NCBI GenBank assembly: GCA_964590515.1
Contig: CAZPZD010000011.1
Coordinates: 1 to 61,066, forward strand
Direction of reading: 5' to 3'
Source of the DNA: JADFRG01 sp964590515
GTDB lineage: Bacteria > Chloroflexota > Anaerolineae > Anaerolineales > E44-bin32
Length of the DNA: 61,066 bases
Numbering within the stretch: position 1 is the first letter of the stretch; the number at the start of each line of letters is the position of its first letter. Shown here piece after piece: positions 50,284 through 57,312 of the stretch. The position numbers and the translations under genes are program-made. The notes beneath the pieces were generated by a model. The model was not told where the DNA came from. It was given only the letters and a program-made list of their open reading frames with translations, and made no database searches.

Positions 50284-50493
50284 TCACTCTTCCTGCCCTG
50301 CCCCCAGTTCGCCGATCTGGCGCACCAGCCCGAGCAGCAGCAGCCCCAGGCGCACGCCATCTCCGGCTCCGATCTTTGGGGGCTCGTCGTGCTCATGGGA
50401 TTTGGAAATGATGACGTACGCGGCGCCCAATCCGGTCAGTGCACCAATCAGGCCCCCGATGAGCAGTACTTTGCCCTTCCAACCAGAGTTCAA
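50284..50493 (-). CDS. Small single-helix membrane protein
   Basis: The 69-aa protein starts at TTG 50493 with AAGGTAG about 8 nt upstream. One N-terminal glycine-rich helix (VLLIGGLIGALTGLGAAYVII) is followed by a charged segment and a second amphipathic stretch (GVRLGLLLLGLVRQIGEL). It is YtxH-like in layout, but no firm family can be given. It lies 6 nt after the 50500-50940 gene and just before the capA-like gene, so the three may form one operon. Confidence 0.65.
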   Translation of the reverse strand: MNSGWKGKVLLIGGLIGALTGLGAAYVIISKSHEHDEPPKIGAGDGVRLGLLLLGLVRQIGELGAGQEE

Positions 50494-50499
50494 GTGGGT

Positions 50500-50940
50500 C
50501 TACCTTTGAAGGATCGAGGCCAGGTGACTGAAGGCCGCTCGAAGGGCGCTCAAACCCGCACTCGGGAGGATAACCGCTTGGGCGGTTCGGTCGCTGGCCT
50601 GCAGCGCCACTTGCCGTGTCTTAGCCAGCACCGTGCGCGCTTCCATGAAGGGGGGCGGCAGGAGTCGGACCAAGTACCAGACTCCGATCGCAGCCGCGGC
50701 CACAACCAAGAGCAGCAGCAGGCCCAGGACAAGACCTATTCCAAGTAAGAAGGCGAGCCCGACGTCGGCCCAGACACTCGGGTCCCCAACTCCCGCTCGG
50801 CGCAGCAGCACTCCGCTTGCGACGAGCAGCAAAACTGCCAGTCCCATCGGCAAGTAGATTTCAATCCGCTGTTGCCGCCGGCTAGACTTGGAAGGATTGA
50901 ACGTGCTCAGACCCAGTCGATGGTATTCAAAGGGATCCAT
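50500..50940 (-). CDS. Two-helix membrane protein, unknown
   Basis: The 146-aa protein from ATG 50940 has two long hydrophobic helices (IYLPMGLAVLLLVASGVLL and VGLAFLLGIGLVLGLLLLLVVAAAAIGVWYLV), then an amphipathic tail (ARTVLAKTRQVALQASDRTAQAV). An extended -10 box ends only 8 nt upstream, so the mRNA is probably leaderless. A start at 50958 would lie inside that promoter. Function unknown; the first gene of a small envelope operon with the capA-like gene. Confidence 0.7.
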   Translation of the reverse strand: MDPFEYHRLGLSTFNPSKSSRRQQRIEIYLPMGLAVLLLVASGVLLRRAGVGDPSVWADVGLAFLLGIGLVLGLLLLLVVAAAAIGVWYLVRLLPPPFMEARTVLAKTRQVALQASDRTAQAVILPSAGLSALRAAFSHLASILQR

Positions 50941-50948
50941 CGCGGCGT

Positions 50949-50957
50949 ATTGTAGCA
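50949..50957 (-). promoter_or_regulatory. Extended -10 promoter, leaderless start
   Basis: TGC-TACAAT on the minus strand ends 8 nt before ATG 50940. The start point would fall at or within two bases of the ATG. Confidence 0.6.
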
Positions 50958-51039
50958 TGCAGGTCGAATCGGCCGACTAAGCCGTCGCTCAGTTGGCCGC
51001 AAGGACCGATGGCTCCTTTGCTCGAGCGCGACCCTGATT

Positions 51040-51045
51040 TAGAAT
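51040..51045 (+). promoter_or_regulatory. -10 box of the DUF362 gene, leaderless start
   Basis: TAGAAT ends 7 nt before ATG 51053. TTGCTC 16 nt upstream is a possible -35 box. No ribosome site lies between. Confidence 0.6.
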
Positions 51046-51052
51046 TCAGCTC

Positions 51053-52255
51053 ATGACGCCCGCCCGCGGATTGGTGGCTGCCCAGAAGACCACTCCCAAG
51101 ACTGTCCTCGACGATTTCGGTCGGGTGATGAAGCTGGCGGAGTTCGAGAGTGCCCTTCCCAAAGGGGTGACTACCGGCCTGAAGATCAACATCTCCTGGC
51201 AGACCTGGTACCCGGCCTGCTCCTCCGCCCCCTGGCAGATTGAGGGGGTCATTCTGGCGCTTCGGGAAGCCGGCTACCAGGATCTAGTCGGCGTGCACAA
51301 CGACACCGTGGTGGTCGACACGGCCGTCGGCGAGTTCAACAACAAACACCGATTCGTCACCGACAAGCACCAGGTTCCATGCATCTACCTGTATGAGCAG
51401 AACTTCGAGTGGTTCGAATATCAGCCGAAGCGGCCTCTTCTGGTCCTCGACAAGGTCTACCCGAAGGGCGTTTTCATCCCCCGAGCGCTGGTGGGGCTCA
51501 ACATCATTCACCTGCCGACCATCAAGACCCATGTGTTCACGACCATTACCGGCGCCATGAAGAATGCCTTCGGCGGCTTGCTGCACCGCGATCGGCACTG
51601 GACCCATGCGGTCATCCATGACACCTTGGTGGATTTGCTGATGATCCAACAGGATATCCATCCCGGAATCTTTGCGGTCATGGACGGAACCTTCGCCGGC
51701 GACGGGCCCGGCCCACGGGCGATGCGCTGGCACCAGAAGGACTTGCTGCTCGCCTCGGCCGACCAGGTGGCGATCGATGCGGTGTCTGCCAAATTGCAGG
51801 GCTTCGATCCGATGCAGATTCGGTTCATCCGCCGGGCTCATGAACTCGGCCTTGGCATCGGCGATCCGCGCCAGATCCGGGTTGTGGGTTATGACATCGA
51901 GCAGGAAAAGCCGTGGGGCTTCGTCCAGGAGGACACTTTGGCCAGCCGGGGTCAGAAGGCAATCTACCATGGGCCGTTGAAGCCACTGGAAAAGCTGCTC
52001 CTTCAATCGCCGCTCGTCCCCTGGTCGTATTTCGCCAGCAACTTCTATCACAACGTTTACTGGTACCCATTCGTGGGTCGGTCGCGGGTCCGGGCGGCTC
52101 TCCGAAACGAGTGGGGCCAGCACTTCAAATCCTACGGAGACGGTCGGGTTGTGATGCCAGGAATGGAGCCAAAGACCGTGGTCCAGGCTCTGGTCGGGCT
52201 GGCCGTGCTGACCGCGGCCGGAGCCGCCGGTCTGGGACTGCTGCTCTCGCGCTAA
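51053..52255 (+). CDS. DUF362 domain-containing protein
   Basis: The 400-aa protein carries the DUF362 blocks: VTTGLKINISWQTWYPACSSAPW, LVGLNIIHLPTIKTHVFTTITGAMKNAFG and VMDGTFAGDGPGPRAMRWHQKDLLLASADQVAIDAVSAKLQGFDP. A C-terminal membrane helix follows (VVQALVGLAVLTAAGAAGLGLLLS). The family is often linked to iron-sulfur proteins, but here no ferredoxin domain or CxxCxxC motif is seen. The role is unknown. The promoter is directly at the start, so the mRNA appears leaderless. Confidence 0.88.
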   Translation: MTPARGLVAAQKTTPKTVLDDFGRVMKLAEFESALPKGVTTGLKINISWQTWYPACSSAPWQIEGVILALREAGYQDLVGVHNDTVVVDTAVGEFNNKHRFVTDKHQVPCIYLYEQNFEWFEYQPKRPLLVLDKVYPKGVFIPRALVGLNIIHLPTIKTHVFTTITGAMKNAFGGLLHRDRHWTHAVIHDTLVDLLMIQQDIHPGIFAVMDGTFAGDGPGPRAMRWHQKDLLLASADQVAIDAVSAKLQGFDPMQIRFIRRAHELGLGIGDPRQIRVVGYDIEQEKPWGFVQEDTLASRGQKAIYHGPLKPLEKLLLQSPLVPWSYFASNFYHNVYWYPFVGRSRVRAALRNEWGQHFKSYGDGRVVMPGMEPKTVVQALVGLAVLTAAGAAGLGLLLSR

Positions 52256-52468
52256 ACCTCCGCCTTCCCCACTCCAAGATTGGCCCGGGGCTCGCCGCTC
52301 GCCGTTCTAATAAAACGCTGACATTTCACCAATCCAGTTCTTATCGAAATTCCGTATAAACAGCGGGGAGAAGATGGCGCCCCGGCTAACTGCCACGCGG
52401 GCCGGCCACATCCCTTGCCACTGTTCGGGGCACTTGAACCCGACGGGCAGCCCCCGGGGAAAAAAGGG

Positions 52469-53479
52469 ATGGAGCTGAGCGCATCTGTGACGGAAGAGCA
52501 TAGTGATCTCGTGAAGGAGTCCTCAATAAAAGACATAGTCGATTTCGACCACTCCGCCATGCAGGCGGCCGATTCCGGCGATTCGATCGCCCAGTACCTT
52601 TCAACGGTGGGGCGAGTGCCGCTGCTCAAGATGCACGAGGAGGTCGAGCTGGCCAAACGGATCGAACGCGGCAATCGAGCCAGCGACGCACTGCTGAAGA
52701 CGACCGGCGGACCGGAGCACCGCGCCGATCTCCTTCGACAGGTGCAAGATGGGATGGCCGCCTTCGAGCATTTGATTCTGGCCAACTCGCGGCTGGTGGT
52801 AAGCGTCGCCAGGAGATACCGGGGCCGGGGAGTGCCGTTTACCGATCTGATCCAGGAAGGGCATATCGGCCTGATCCGGGCCGCCAAGAAGTTCGAATAT
52901 CATCGCGGGCTTAAGTTCTCCACGTATGCGACCTGGTGGATCCGGCAGGCAATTACCCGGGCCCTCTCCGATCAAAGCCGGGTCATCCGCCTGCCGGTGT
53001 ACCTCGGGGAGATGATCACCAAACTTCGCCACAAGACGATCGTCTTGACGATGGAGCTCGGACGCGAACCGAGCGTGGAGGAACTGGCCGAGGCGCTGGA
53101 GACGACTCCGGAACATGTAGCAGAAGTGAGGCGGGCGACCGAACAGCCCATGTCGCTGGAATCGCCGTTGGAGGAGGGCTCCGAGCGGGAGCTGGGGGAC
53201 TTGCTGCCCGACCAAGAGGGGCCCGACCCGGAGGAGTGGACCTCGGAAGTGCTCCTGGGGGAGGATCTCGAAAAGGCGCTGGAAGAAATCCCGGAGCGGG
53301 AGCGAGCAGCTCTGGAGCTCCGCTTCGGCCTGCTGGATGGCAAGGTACGCACGCTGGAGGAGATTGGCCGCCGGCTGGGGGTCACCCGGGAGCGGGCTCG
53401 CCAGCTCGAGGCCCAGGCCCTGCGCCGGTTGCGCAACCCGGCTCAGCGGCAAAAGTTGATTGACTACTGGAAAAAGTAG
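52469..53479 (+). CDS. RNA polymerase sigma70 factor (group 1/2)
   Basis: The 336-aa protein starts at ATG 52469 (GGGG and AGGG upstream); the frame is open to 52415 without a good start. Region 1.2 (DSIAQYLSTVGRVPLLKMHEEVELAKRIERG), region 2 (ANSRLVVSVARRYRGRGVPFTDLIQEGHIGLIRAAKKFEYHRGLKFSTYATWWIRQAI), region 3 and region 4 (VTRERARQLEAQALRRLRNP) are all present. There is no acidic region 1.1. It could be the primary sigma factor of this organism or a SigB-type relative. The 213 nt upstream hold only weak promoter-like words (for example TATAAA at 52355). Confidence 0.95.
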   Translation: MELSASVTEEHSDLVKESSIKDIVDFDHSAMQAADSGDSIAQYLSTVGRVPLLKMHEEVELAKRIERGNRASDALLKTTGGPEHRADLLRQVQDGMAAFEHLILANSRLVVSVARRYRGRGVPFTDLIQEGHIGLIRAAKKFEYHRGLKFSTYATWWIRQAITRALSDQSRVIRLPVYLGEMITKLRHKTIVLTMELGREPSVEELAEALETTPEHVAEVRRATEQPMSLESPLEEGSERELGDLLPDQEGPDPEEWTSEVLLGEDLEKALEEIPERERAALELRFGLLDGKVRTLEEIGRRLGVTRERARQLEAQALRRLRNPAQRQKLIDYWKK

Positions 53480-53513
53480 CCCGACCGACAGGCACAAGTC
53501 ACATCGAATCGCA

Positions 53514-53558
53514 GCGCGCCCACCGGCGAACTTTCGCCGGTGCGCGCTTCTTTTCTTG
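53514..53558 (+). terminator. Rho-independent terminator after the sigma factor gene
   Basis: CACCGGCGAA-CT-TTCGCCGGTG is extended by GCGCG/CGCGC after a two-base bulge, then TTCTTTTCTT follows. This is a strong stem with a T-rich tail, 34 nt past the stop. Confidence 0.88.
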
Positions 53559-53618
53559 CCCCGTTGAACACCCTTACCGGCTGTCCCCAACGCGCCTGTC
53601 CACGTAGAATTCACACTG

Positions 53619-53675
53619 ATGGATGAAGATTCTGGAATTACCCGGGTCGGCGGAGTACCGGGGCTGGCCGGATGA
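53619..53675 (+). CDS. Possible 18-aa leaderless leader peptide before the PHP gene
   Basis: ATG 53619 lies 8 nt after a TAGAAT -10 box (53605-53610) and opens an 18-codon frame (MDEDSGITRVGGVPGLAG). Its TGA overlaps the ATG of the PHP gene (ATGA). It may couple translation to the PHP gene, which lacks a clear ribosome site. It could also be coincidental. Confidence 0.4.
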   Translation: MDEDSGITRVGGVPGLAG

Positions 53676-54340
53676 ACGCTGCGACCATCCGGGTCGAGCT
53701 GCACTGCCACACCTACCGCTCCAAGGATTGCCTGATGCGGATTGACCGGCTGTTGGAGACTGCCCGAAGGAAAGGGCTGCAGCGCCTGGCGATCACCGAC
53801 CACAATCAGATCGAGGGCGCCTTCGAAGCCTACGCGATGGACCCCGAGCTGGTGATCGTCGGCGAGGAGATCTTCACGACCCGCGGAGAACTGCTGGGCT
53901 ACTACATGAAGGAGCTCATCCCGCCCGGCCTCGAACCGATGGAAACGATCGAGCGGATGAAGGCCCAAGGGGCGGTGATCAGTGTGCCCCACCCCCTTGA
54001 CTCAGTTCGAGGCGGCGCCTGGGAGGAGCAGGATTTGCGCGCCATCCTCCCGTTTGTTGACGCGTTGGAGATTTTTAACGCTCGCTGTATCGGGGGCCGG
54101 GCCAACCGGCAGGCCCAGACCGTGGCTCAGCAGGCTGGCCTGCCCGGCACCGCGGGCTCGGACGCTCATTCCTATTTGGAAGTTGGGACTGCCGGTCTCC
54201 GGCTCCCTGCTTTTCACGATGCGGCCAGCATGCGGGAAGCTTTGCTGCAGGCCGAGGTCGTCGGGCGGCTCTCGTCGCCCTTGGTGCACTTTCTTTCCCG
54301 CTACGCGAGCTTCCGGAAAAAACTCGGCCGCGGGGCCTAG
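53672..54340 (+). CDS. PHP-domain phosphoesterase
   Basis: The 222-aa protein has the metal motifs of the PHP family: ELHCHTYRSKDC, AITDHNQIEG, EEIFTTRGE, SVPHPLD and GSDAHSYLEVG. Stand-alone PHP proteins hydrolyse phosphate esters such as nucleoside 3',5'-bisphosphate or histidinol phosphate; the substrate here is not evident. The start is ATG 53672. Its stop overlaps that of lysS on the other strand (CTAG), a fully convergent pair without terminator space. Confidence 0.9.
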   Translation: MNAATIRVELHCHTYRSKDCLMRIDRLLETARRKGLQRLAITDHNQIEGAFEAYAMDPELVIVGEEIFTTRGELLGYYMKELIPPGLEPMETIERMKAQGAVISVPHPLDSVRGGAWEEQDLRAILPFVDALEIFNARCIGGRANRQAQTVAQQAGLPGTAGSDAHSYLEVGTAGLRLPAFHDAASMREALLQAEVVGRLSSPLVHFLSRYASFRKKLGRGA

Positions 54341-55830
54341 CTTTCCTTATGCCTCAGGTGGGGAAAGAGGATCACTTCCCGGATGTTCGGGCGGTCGGTC
54401 AGCAGCATCGCCAGCCGATCGACGCCCAATCCGAAGCCCCCGTTCGGAGGCATCCCATATCGCATCGCCCGCAAGTAGTCCTCATCCATCGGATGCCGCT
54501 CGACATCGTCCTCGCGGTAGGTCTTTCCGAGCTCGAGAAATCTGGCTTCTTGATCGAGCGGATCGTTCAGCTCGGTGAAAGCGTTGCAGATCTCCATGCC
54601 GCCCACGAAGCCCTCGAATCGCTCCACCGTTCCGGGTAGACCGGGCTTGCTCTTGGCGAGGGGAGAAATCTCGCGGGGATAGTCAAACAGAAACGTCGGC
54701 TGAATCAGCTCGGGCTCCACGTACTGCTCTAGCAGCGTCTCGATCAGTTTGCCGCGGGGGGTGCCGGGGTTTGGTTCCAGCCCGGCCCGCTGCATGGCGG
54801 CGAACAGCGACTCGGCGGTCGGGTGCTCCTGGTAGTCGATTCCCGATCGCTCGCCGATCGCGGCCCGCAGCTCGAGCCTTCGCCACGGCGGAGCCAGATC
54901 GATGGATTGTCCCTGGTAGGTGATCCGAGCGCTGCCGGTCACTTGCTCGGCCACGGTGGCCAGCATTTGCTCGGTGATCTCCATAACCTGCAAATAGTCG
55001 GCATAGGCCATGTAGAACTCGAGCTGGGTGAATTCCGGAAGGTGAGTCCGGTCGACCCCCTCGTTTCGAAAGTCCTTACCGATCTCGTAAACCCGCTCCA
55101 GCCCTCCAACGAGGAGACGCTTGAGGTAGAGCTCGAACGAGATCCGCAGATACAGGTCTTGATGGAGCTGATTGTGGTGAGTGACAAACGGCTTGGCGGC
55201 CGCTCCACCGTAGATCGGCTGCAAGACCGGGGTCTCGACTTCCAGGAAGCCAAGATTGTTGAGAAACTGTCGAAGCGCACCGATCACTTTCGCCCGGACC
55301 CTGAAGAGATCTCGAACCTCTGGATTGACGGCTAGGTCAGCGTAGCGTTCTCGAAACCGGGCTTCCGGGTTGTCGAAGGCTGAGTGAACGACCCGCTCCC
55401 CCCCTACGATCTCCTCTTTGGCGGCCGGGAGCGGGTAGAGCGATTTGGCCAACATCTGGAAGCTTTCCACCCGGAGCGTGACTTCTCCGGTGCGGGTGCG
55501 AAACAAGGCCCCCTCCGCCTGGATGAAATCTCCCAGGTCGAATGCCTCCTGCACGAGCTGGAGCCGCTCCTGGCCCAGGTCTTCCTCCCGAAAATACAGC
55601 TGAAGTTTGCCTTCTCCGTCTTCGAGGTGAGCAAAGAGGGTCTTACCCATCGCTCGGATCGAGCGCAGTCGCCCAGCCACAGCCGCCCGTAGCTCACCCA
55701 GCTCTTCGTAAGCCGCCAGGGCCGCCGCTGAGCTGTGGGTCCGCACAGTCCGGGTCGGATAAGCCTCCAGGCCTTCTTTTCGCAGCCGTTCTAGCTTCTG
55801 CATCCGGGCTTCCATCAGCCTGTCGACCAT
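54337..55830 (-). CDS. lysS: Lysine-tRNA ligase, class II
   Basis: The 497-aa class IIb synthetase has an N-terminal OB anticodon-binding domain (AVAGRLRSIRAMGKTLFAHLEDGEGKLQLYF). Motif 2 is FRNEGVDRTHLPEFTQLEFYMAY and motif 3 is GFGLGVDRLAMLLTD. It charges tRNA-Lys, of which one gene (UUU anticodon) lies at 57083. ATG 55830 has GGAGAG upstream. The greA terminator lies just ahead, so it needs its own promoter, which I cannot identify. Confidence 0.97.
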   Translation of the reverse strand: MVDRLMEARMQKLERLRKEGLEAYPTRTVRTHSSAAALAAYEELGELRAAVAGRLRSIRAMGKTLFAHLEDGEGKLQLYFREEDLGQERLQLVQEAFDLGDFIQAEGALFRTRTGEVTLRVESFQMLAKSLYPLPAAKEEIVGGERVVHSAFDNPEARFRERYADLAVNPEVRDLFRVRAKVIGALRQFLNNLGFLEVETPVLQPIYGGAAAKPFVTHHNQLHQDLYLRISFELYLKRLLVGGLERVYEIGKDFRNEGVDRTHLPEFTQLEFYMAYADYLQVMEITEQMLATVAEQVTGSARITYQGQSIDLAPPWRRLELRAAIGERSGIDYQEHPTAESLFAAMQRAGLEPNPGTPRGKLIETLLEQYVEPELIQPTFLFDYPREISPLAKSKPGLPGTVERFEGFVGGMEICNAFTELNDPLDQEARFLELGKTYREDDVERHPMDEDYLRAMRYGMPPNGGFGLGVDRLAMLLTDRPNIREVILFPHLRHKES

Positions 55831-55865
55831 GGATTCGCTCTCCGTTCCGCGGACTCGGCCTATGC

Positions 55866-55901
55866 AAAAAGCGCCCCGCGCCAGGTGCTGCGCGCAGGGC
55901 G
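55866..55901 (-). terminator. Rho-independent terminator of greA
   Basis: On the minus strand CGCCC and GCGC arms pair around a small loop with one internal mismatch region, followed by CTTTTTGC. It lies about 20 nt past the greA stop and upstream of lysS. Confidence 0.75.
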
Positions 55902-55920
55902 ACTCTTTATTCCGCCGAAC

Positions 55921-56388
55921 TCACTTGATCTTGATGACTCGGAAGTTCAGAACGCCAGCTGGGGCGTCGACCTGAATGCGGTCACCCACCTTGCGCTCAA
56001 GTAACGCCCTGCCAAGCGGAGACTCGTTGGAGATCAACCCGTCCTTGGGGCTGGCCTCGGCGGCTCCCACAATCGTGTAGGTTTCGTTGGCCGCTCCGTC
56101 CTCCTGCACGACCACCGTACTGCCGATCTTCACCGAGTCCTTCGATCGGGCCCGCTTGATCTCCAGGGCCGTGGCCAGGATATGTTCGATCTCGAGAATC
56201 CGCCCTTCCACAAACGCCTGCTCGTTCTTGGCGGCCTCGTACTCGGCATTCTCGATGAGCTCACCGTCCTCCATGGCTTCATGCAGCCGGTGAGCGACTT
56301 CCTGGCGCTTGACCTGCCGCAAGTGCTGAAGCTCATCCTCGAGCTTCTTGCGGCCCTTCTTTGTGAGATAAGCAGCTTGACTCGACAT
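55921..56388 (-). CDS. greA: Transcription elongation factor GreA
   Basis: The 155-aa protein has an N-terminal coiled coil (YLTKKGRKKLEDELQHLRQVKRQEVAHRLHEAMEDGELIENAEYEAAKNEQ) with the acidic tip DGELIENAEY, then an FKBP-like C-terminus (LISNESPLGRALLERKVGDRIQV). It rescues backtracked RNA polymerase. ATG 56388 has GGTGGGGAAG directly upstream; the longer open frame to 56589 is not needed. The likely promoter is an extended -10 at 56491-56499. Confidence 0.96.
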   Translation of the reverse strand: MSSQAAYLTKKGRKKLEDELQHLRQVKRQEVAHRLHEAMEDGELIENAEYEAAKNEQAFVEGRILEIEHILATALEIKRARSKDSVKIGSTVVVQEDGAANETYTIVGAAEASPKDGLISNESPLGRALLERKVGDRIQVDAPAGVLNFRVIKIK

Positions 56389-56490
56389 CTTCCCCACCTG
56401 CCGGCCGCGACCTCTAGACGCCGATTTCTGCGCGCCGGCCATTATGACAAAATGAACTGAGAGCAGCCTCTCAGCCCATTCGAGGCGGCG

Positions 56491-56499
56491 ATCATAGCA
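56491..56499 (-). promoter_or_regulatory. Extended -10 promoter of greA
   Basis: TGC-TATGAT on the minus strand lies about 100 nt before ATG 56388. It is close to the divergent peroxiredoxin start at 56580. Confidence 0.5.
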
Positions 56500-56579
56500 T
56501 ATCACGCAGGTCATGTCCAGCCGACCGGCTTCGAGGGTAATATTGGTATTCGAAACCGAAGTGAAGAGGTCCCTGCTCG

Positions 56580-57050
56580 ATGCGGCCACAATCCGGAGAT
56601 CCGGCTCCAGATTTCGAACTCCAAACCGATGAGGGGACTACCGTCCGCCTGGCTGACTTCCTAGGCAAGCGGGTCGTCCTATTCTTTTACCCTCGAGCAG
56701 ACACCCCTGGATGCATCAAGGAGGCCTGCGGTTTTCGCGACGACTACCTCGCTTTTCAAGGTCAGGACGTCGTGGTGCTCGGCATCAGCCCCGATACCGT
56801 CCGCGCCCAAAGGCGGTTCCGGGAGCGCTACTCCTTCCCGTACCCCCTGCTGGCGGATGCCGACCACCGGGTGGCGGAGGCCTACGGGGTGTGGGAAGGC
56901 AAGCAGCTGTTCGGCATCACGTACAAGGGGGTGGTCCGCACTACCTTCTTGATCGACGAGCACGGGAAGCTCATCCGGGTCTACGAAGGGGTTGTCCCCG
57001 AGGGTCACAGCCAAGAGATCCTGGCCGAGCTTCAGTTAGCGAAACCGTAG
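56580..57050 (+). CDS. bcp: Thioredoxin-dependent peroxiredoxin, Bcp/PrxQ type
   Basis: The 156-aa protein has FFYPRADTPGCIKEACGFRDD with the peroxidatic Cys and a second Cys five residues on, the usual PrxQ pair. GDPAPDF and a TFLIDEHGKL strand complete the fold. It reduces peroxides with thioredoxin as electron donor. The redox Cys codons are normal here, in contrast to the TGA in the thioredoxin-like gene at 46413. The start is ATG 56580, with AGAGG about 11 nt upstream. Confidence 0.95.
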   Translation: MRPQSGDPAPDFELQTDEGTTVRLADFLGKRVVLFFYPRADTPGCIKEACGFRDDYLAFQGQDVVVLGISPDTVRAQRRFRERYSFPYPLLADADHRVAEAYGVWEGKQLFGITYKGVVRTTFLIDEHGKLIRVYEGVVPEGHSQEILAELQLAKP

Positions 57051-57082
57051 CCCGCCCCAGGCCGGGTTAGAATCCTAAGCGC

Positions 57083-57155
57083 GCGCCGTTAGCTCAACTG
57101 GCAGAGCAGGGGCCTTTTAAGCCCAAGGTTACAGGTTCGAGTCCTGTACGGCGCA
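57083..57155 (+). tRNA. tRNA-Lys (anticodon UUU)
   Basis: The 73-nt cloverleaf has acceptor GCGCCGT/ACGGCGC, D arm GCTC/GAGC, anticodon TTT at 57116-57118, and T arm ACAGG-TTCGAGT-CCTGT. The first anticodon-stem pair is G-A, a mismatch. Only CC, not CCA, follows the discriminator A, so CCA is completed by nucleotidyltransferase. A TAGAAT -10 box lies at 57068-57073. Confidence 0.97.
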
Positions 57156-57207
57156 CCTTCAACTCGCGGCCCGCCCCGCTCACGGTCCCCCCTTTCTTCC
57201 CTCCCAG

Positions 57208-57225
57208 CCTTACAGATCTGTAAGG
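57208..57225. promoter_or_regulatory. 18-bp perfect palindrome upstream of the HD-GYP gene
   Basis: CCTTACAGATCTGTAAGG is fully self-complementary with no spacer, 87 bp before the HD-GYP start and 52 bp after the tRNA. The form is that of a dimeric repressor or activator site; a short terminator for the tRNA is possible but there is no T-run. Confidence 0.6.
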
Positions 57226-57312
57226 AAAGAACCCCAGGCTTCTCCTGTACAGTCTCAGCGAGAGATTCCGCTTCTGGTTCTCTTTGGCCCTTCCTGTTAA
57301 CAAGAGAAGGTT

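Noticed and set aside
52601..53992. A 463-codon minus-strand frame across the sigma70 gene and beyond
   Set aside because: It is antisense to the conserved sigma factor, crosses its terminator, and shows no family motif.
56580..57050. The peroxiredoxin as a second selenoprotein
   Set aside because: Both redox positions are ordinary Cys codons and no in-frame TGA occurs.
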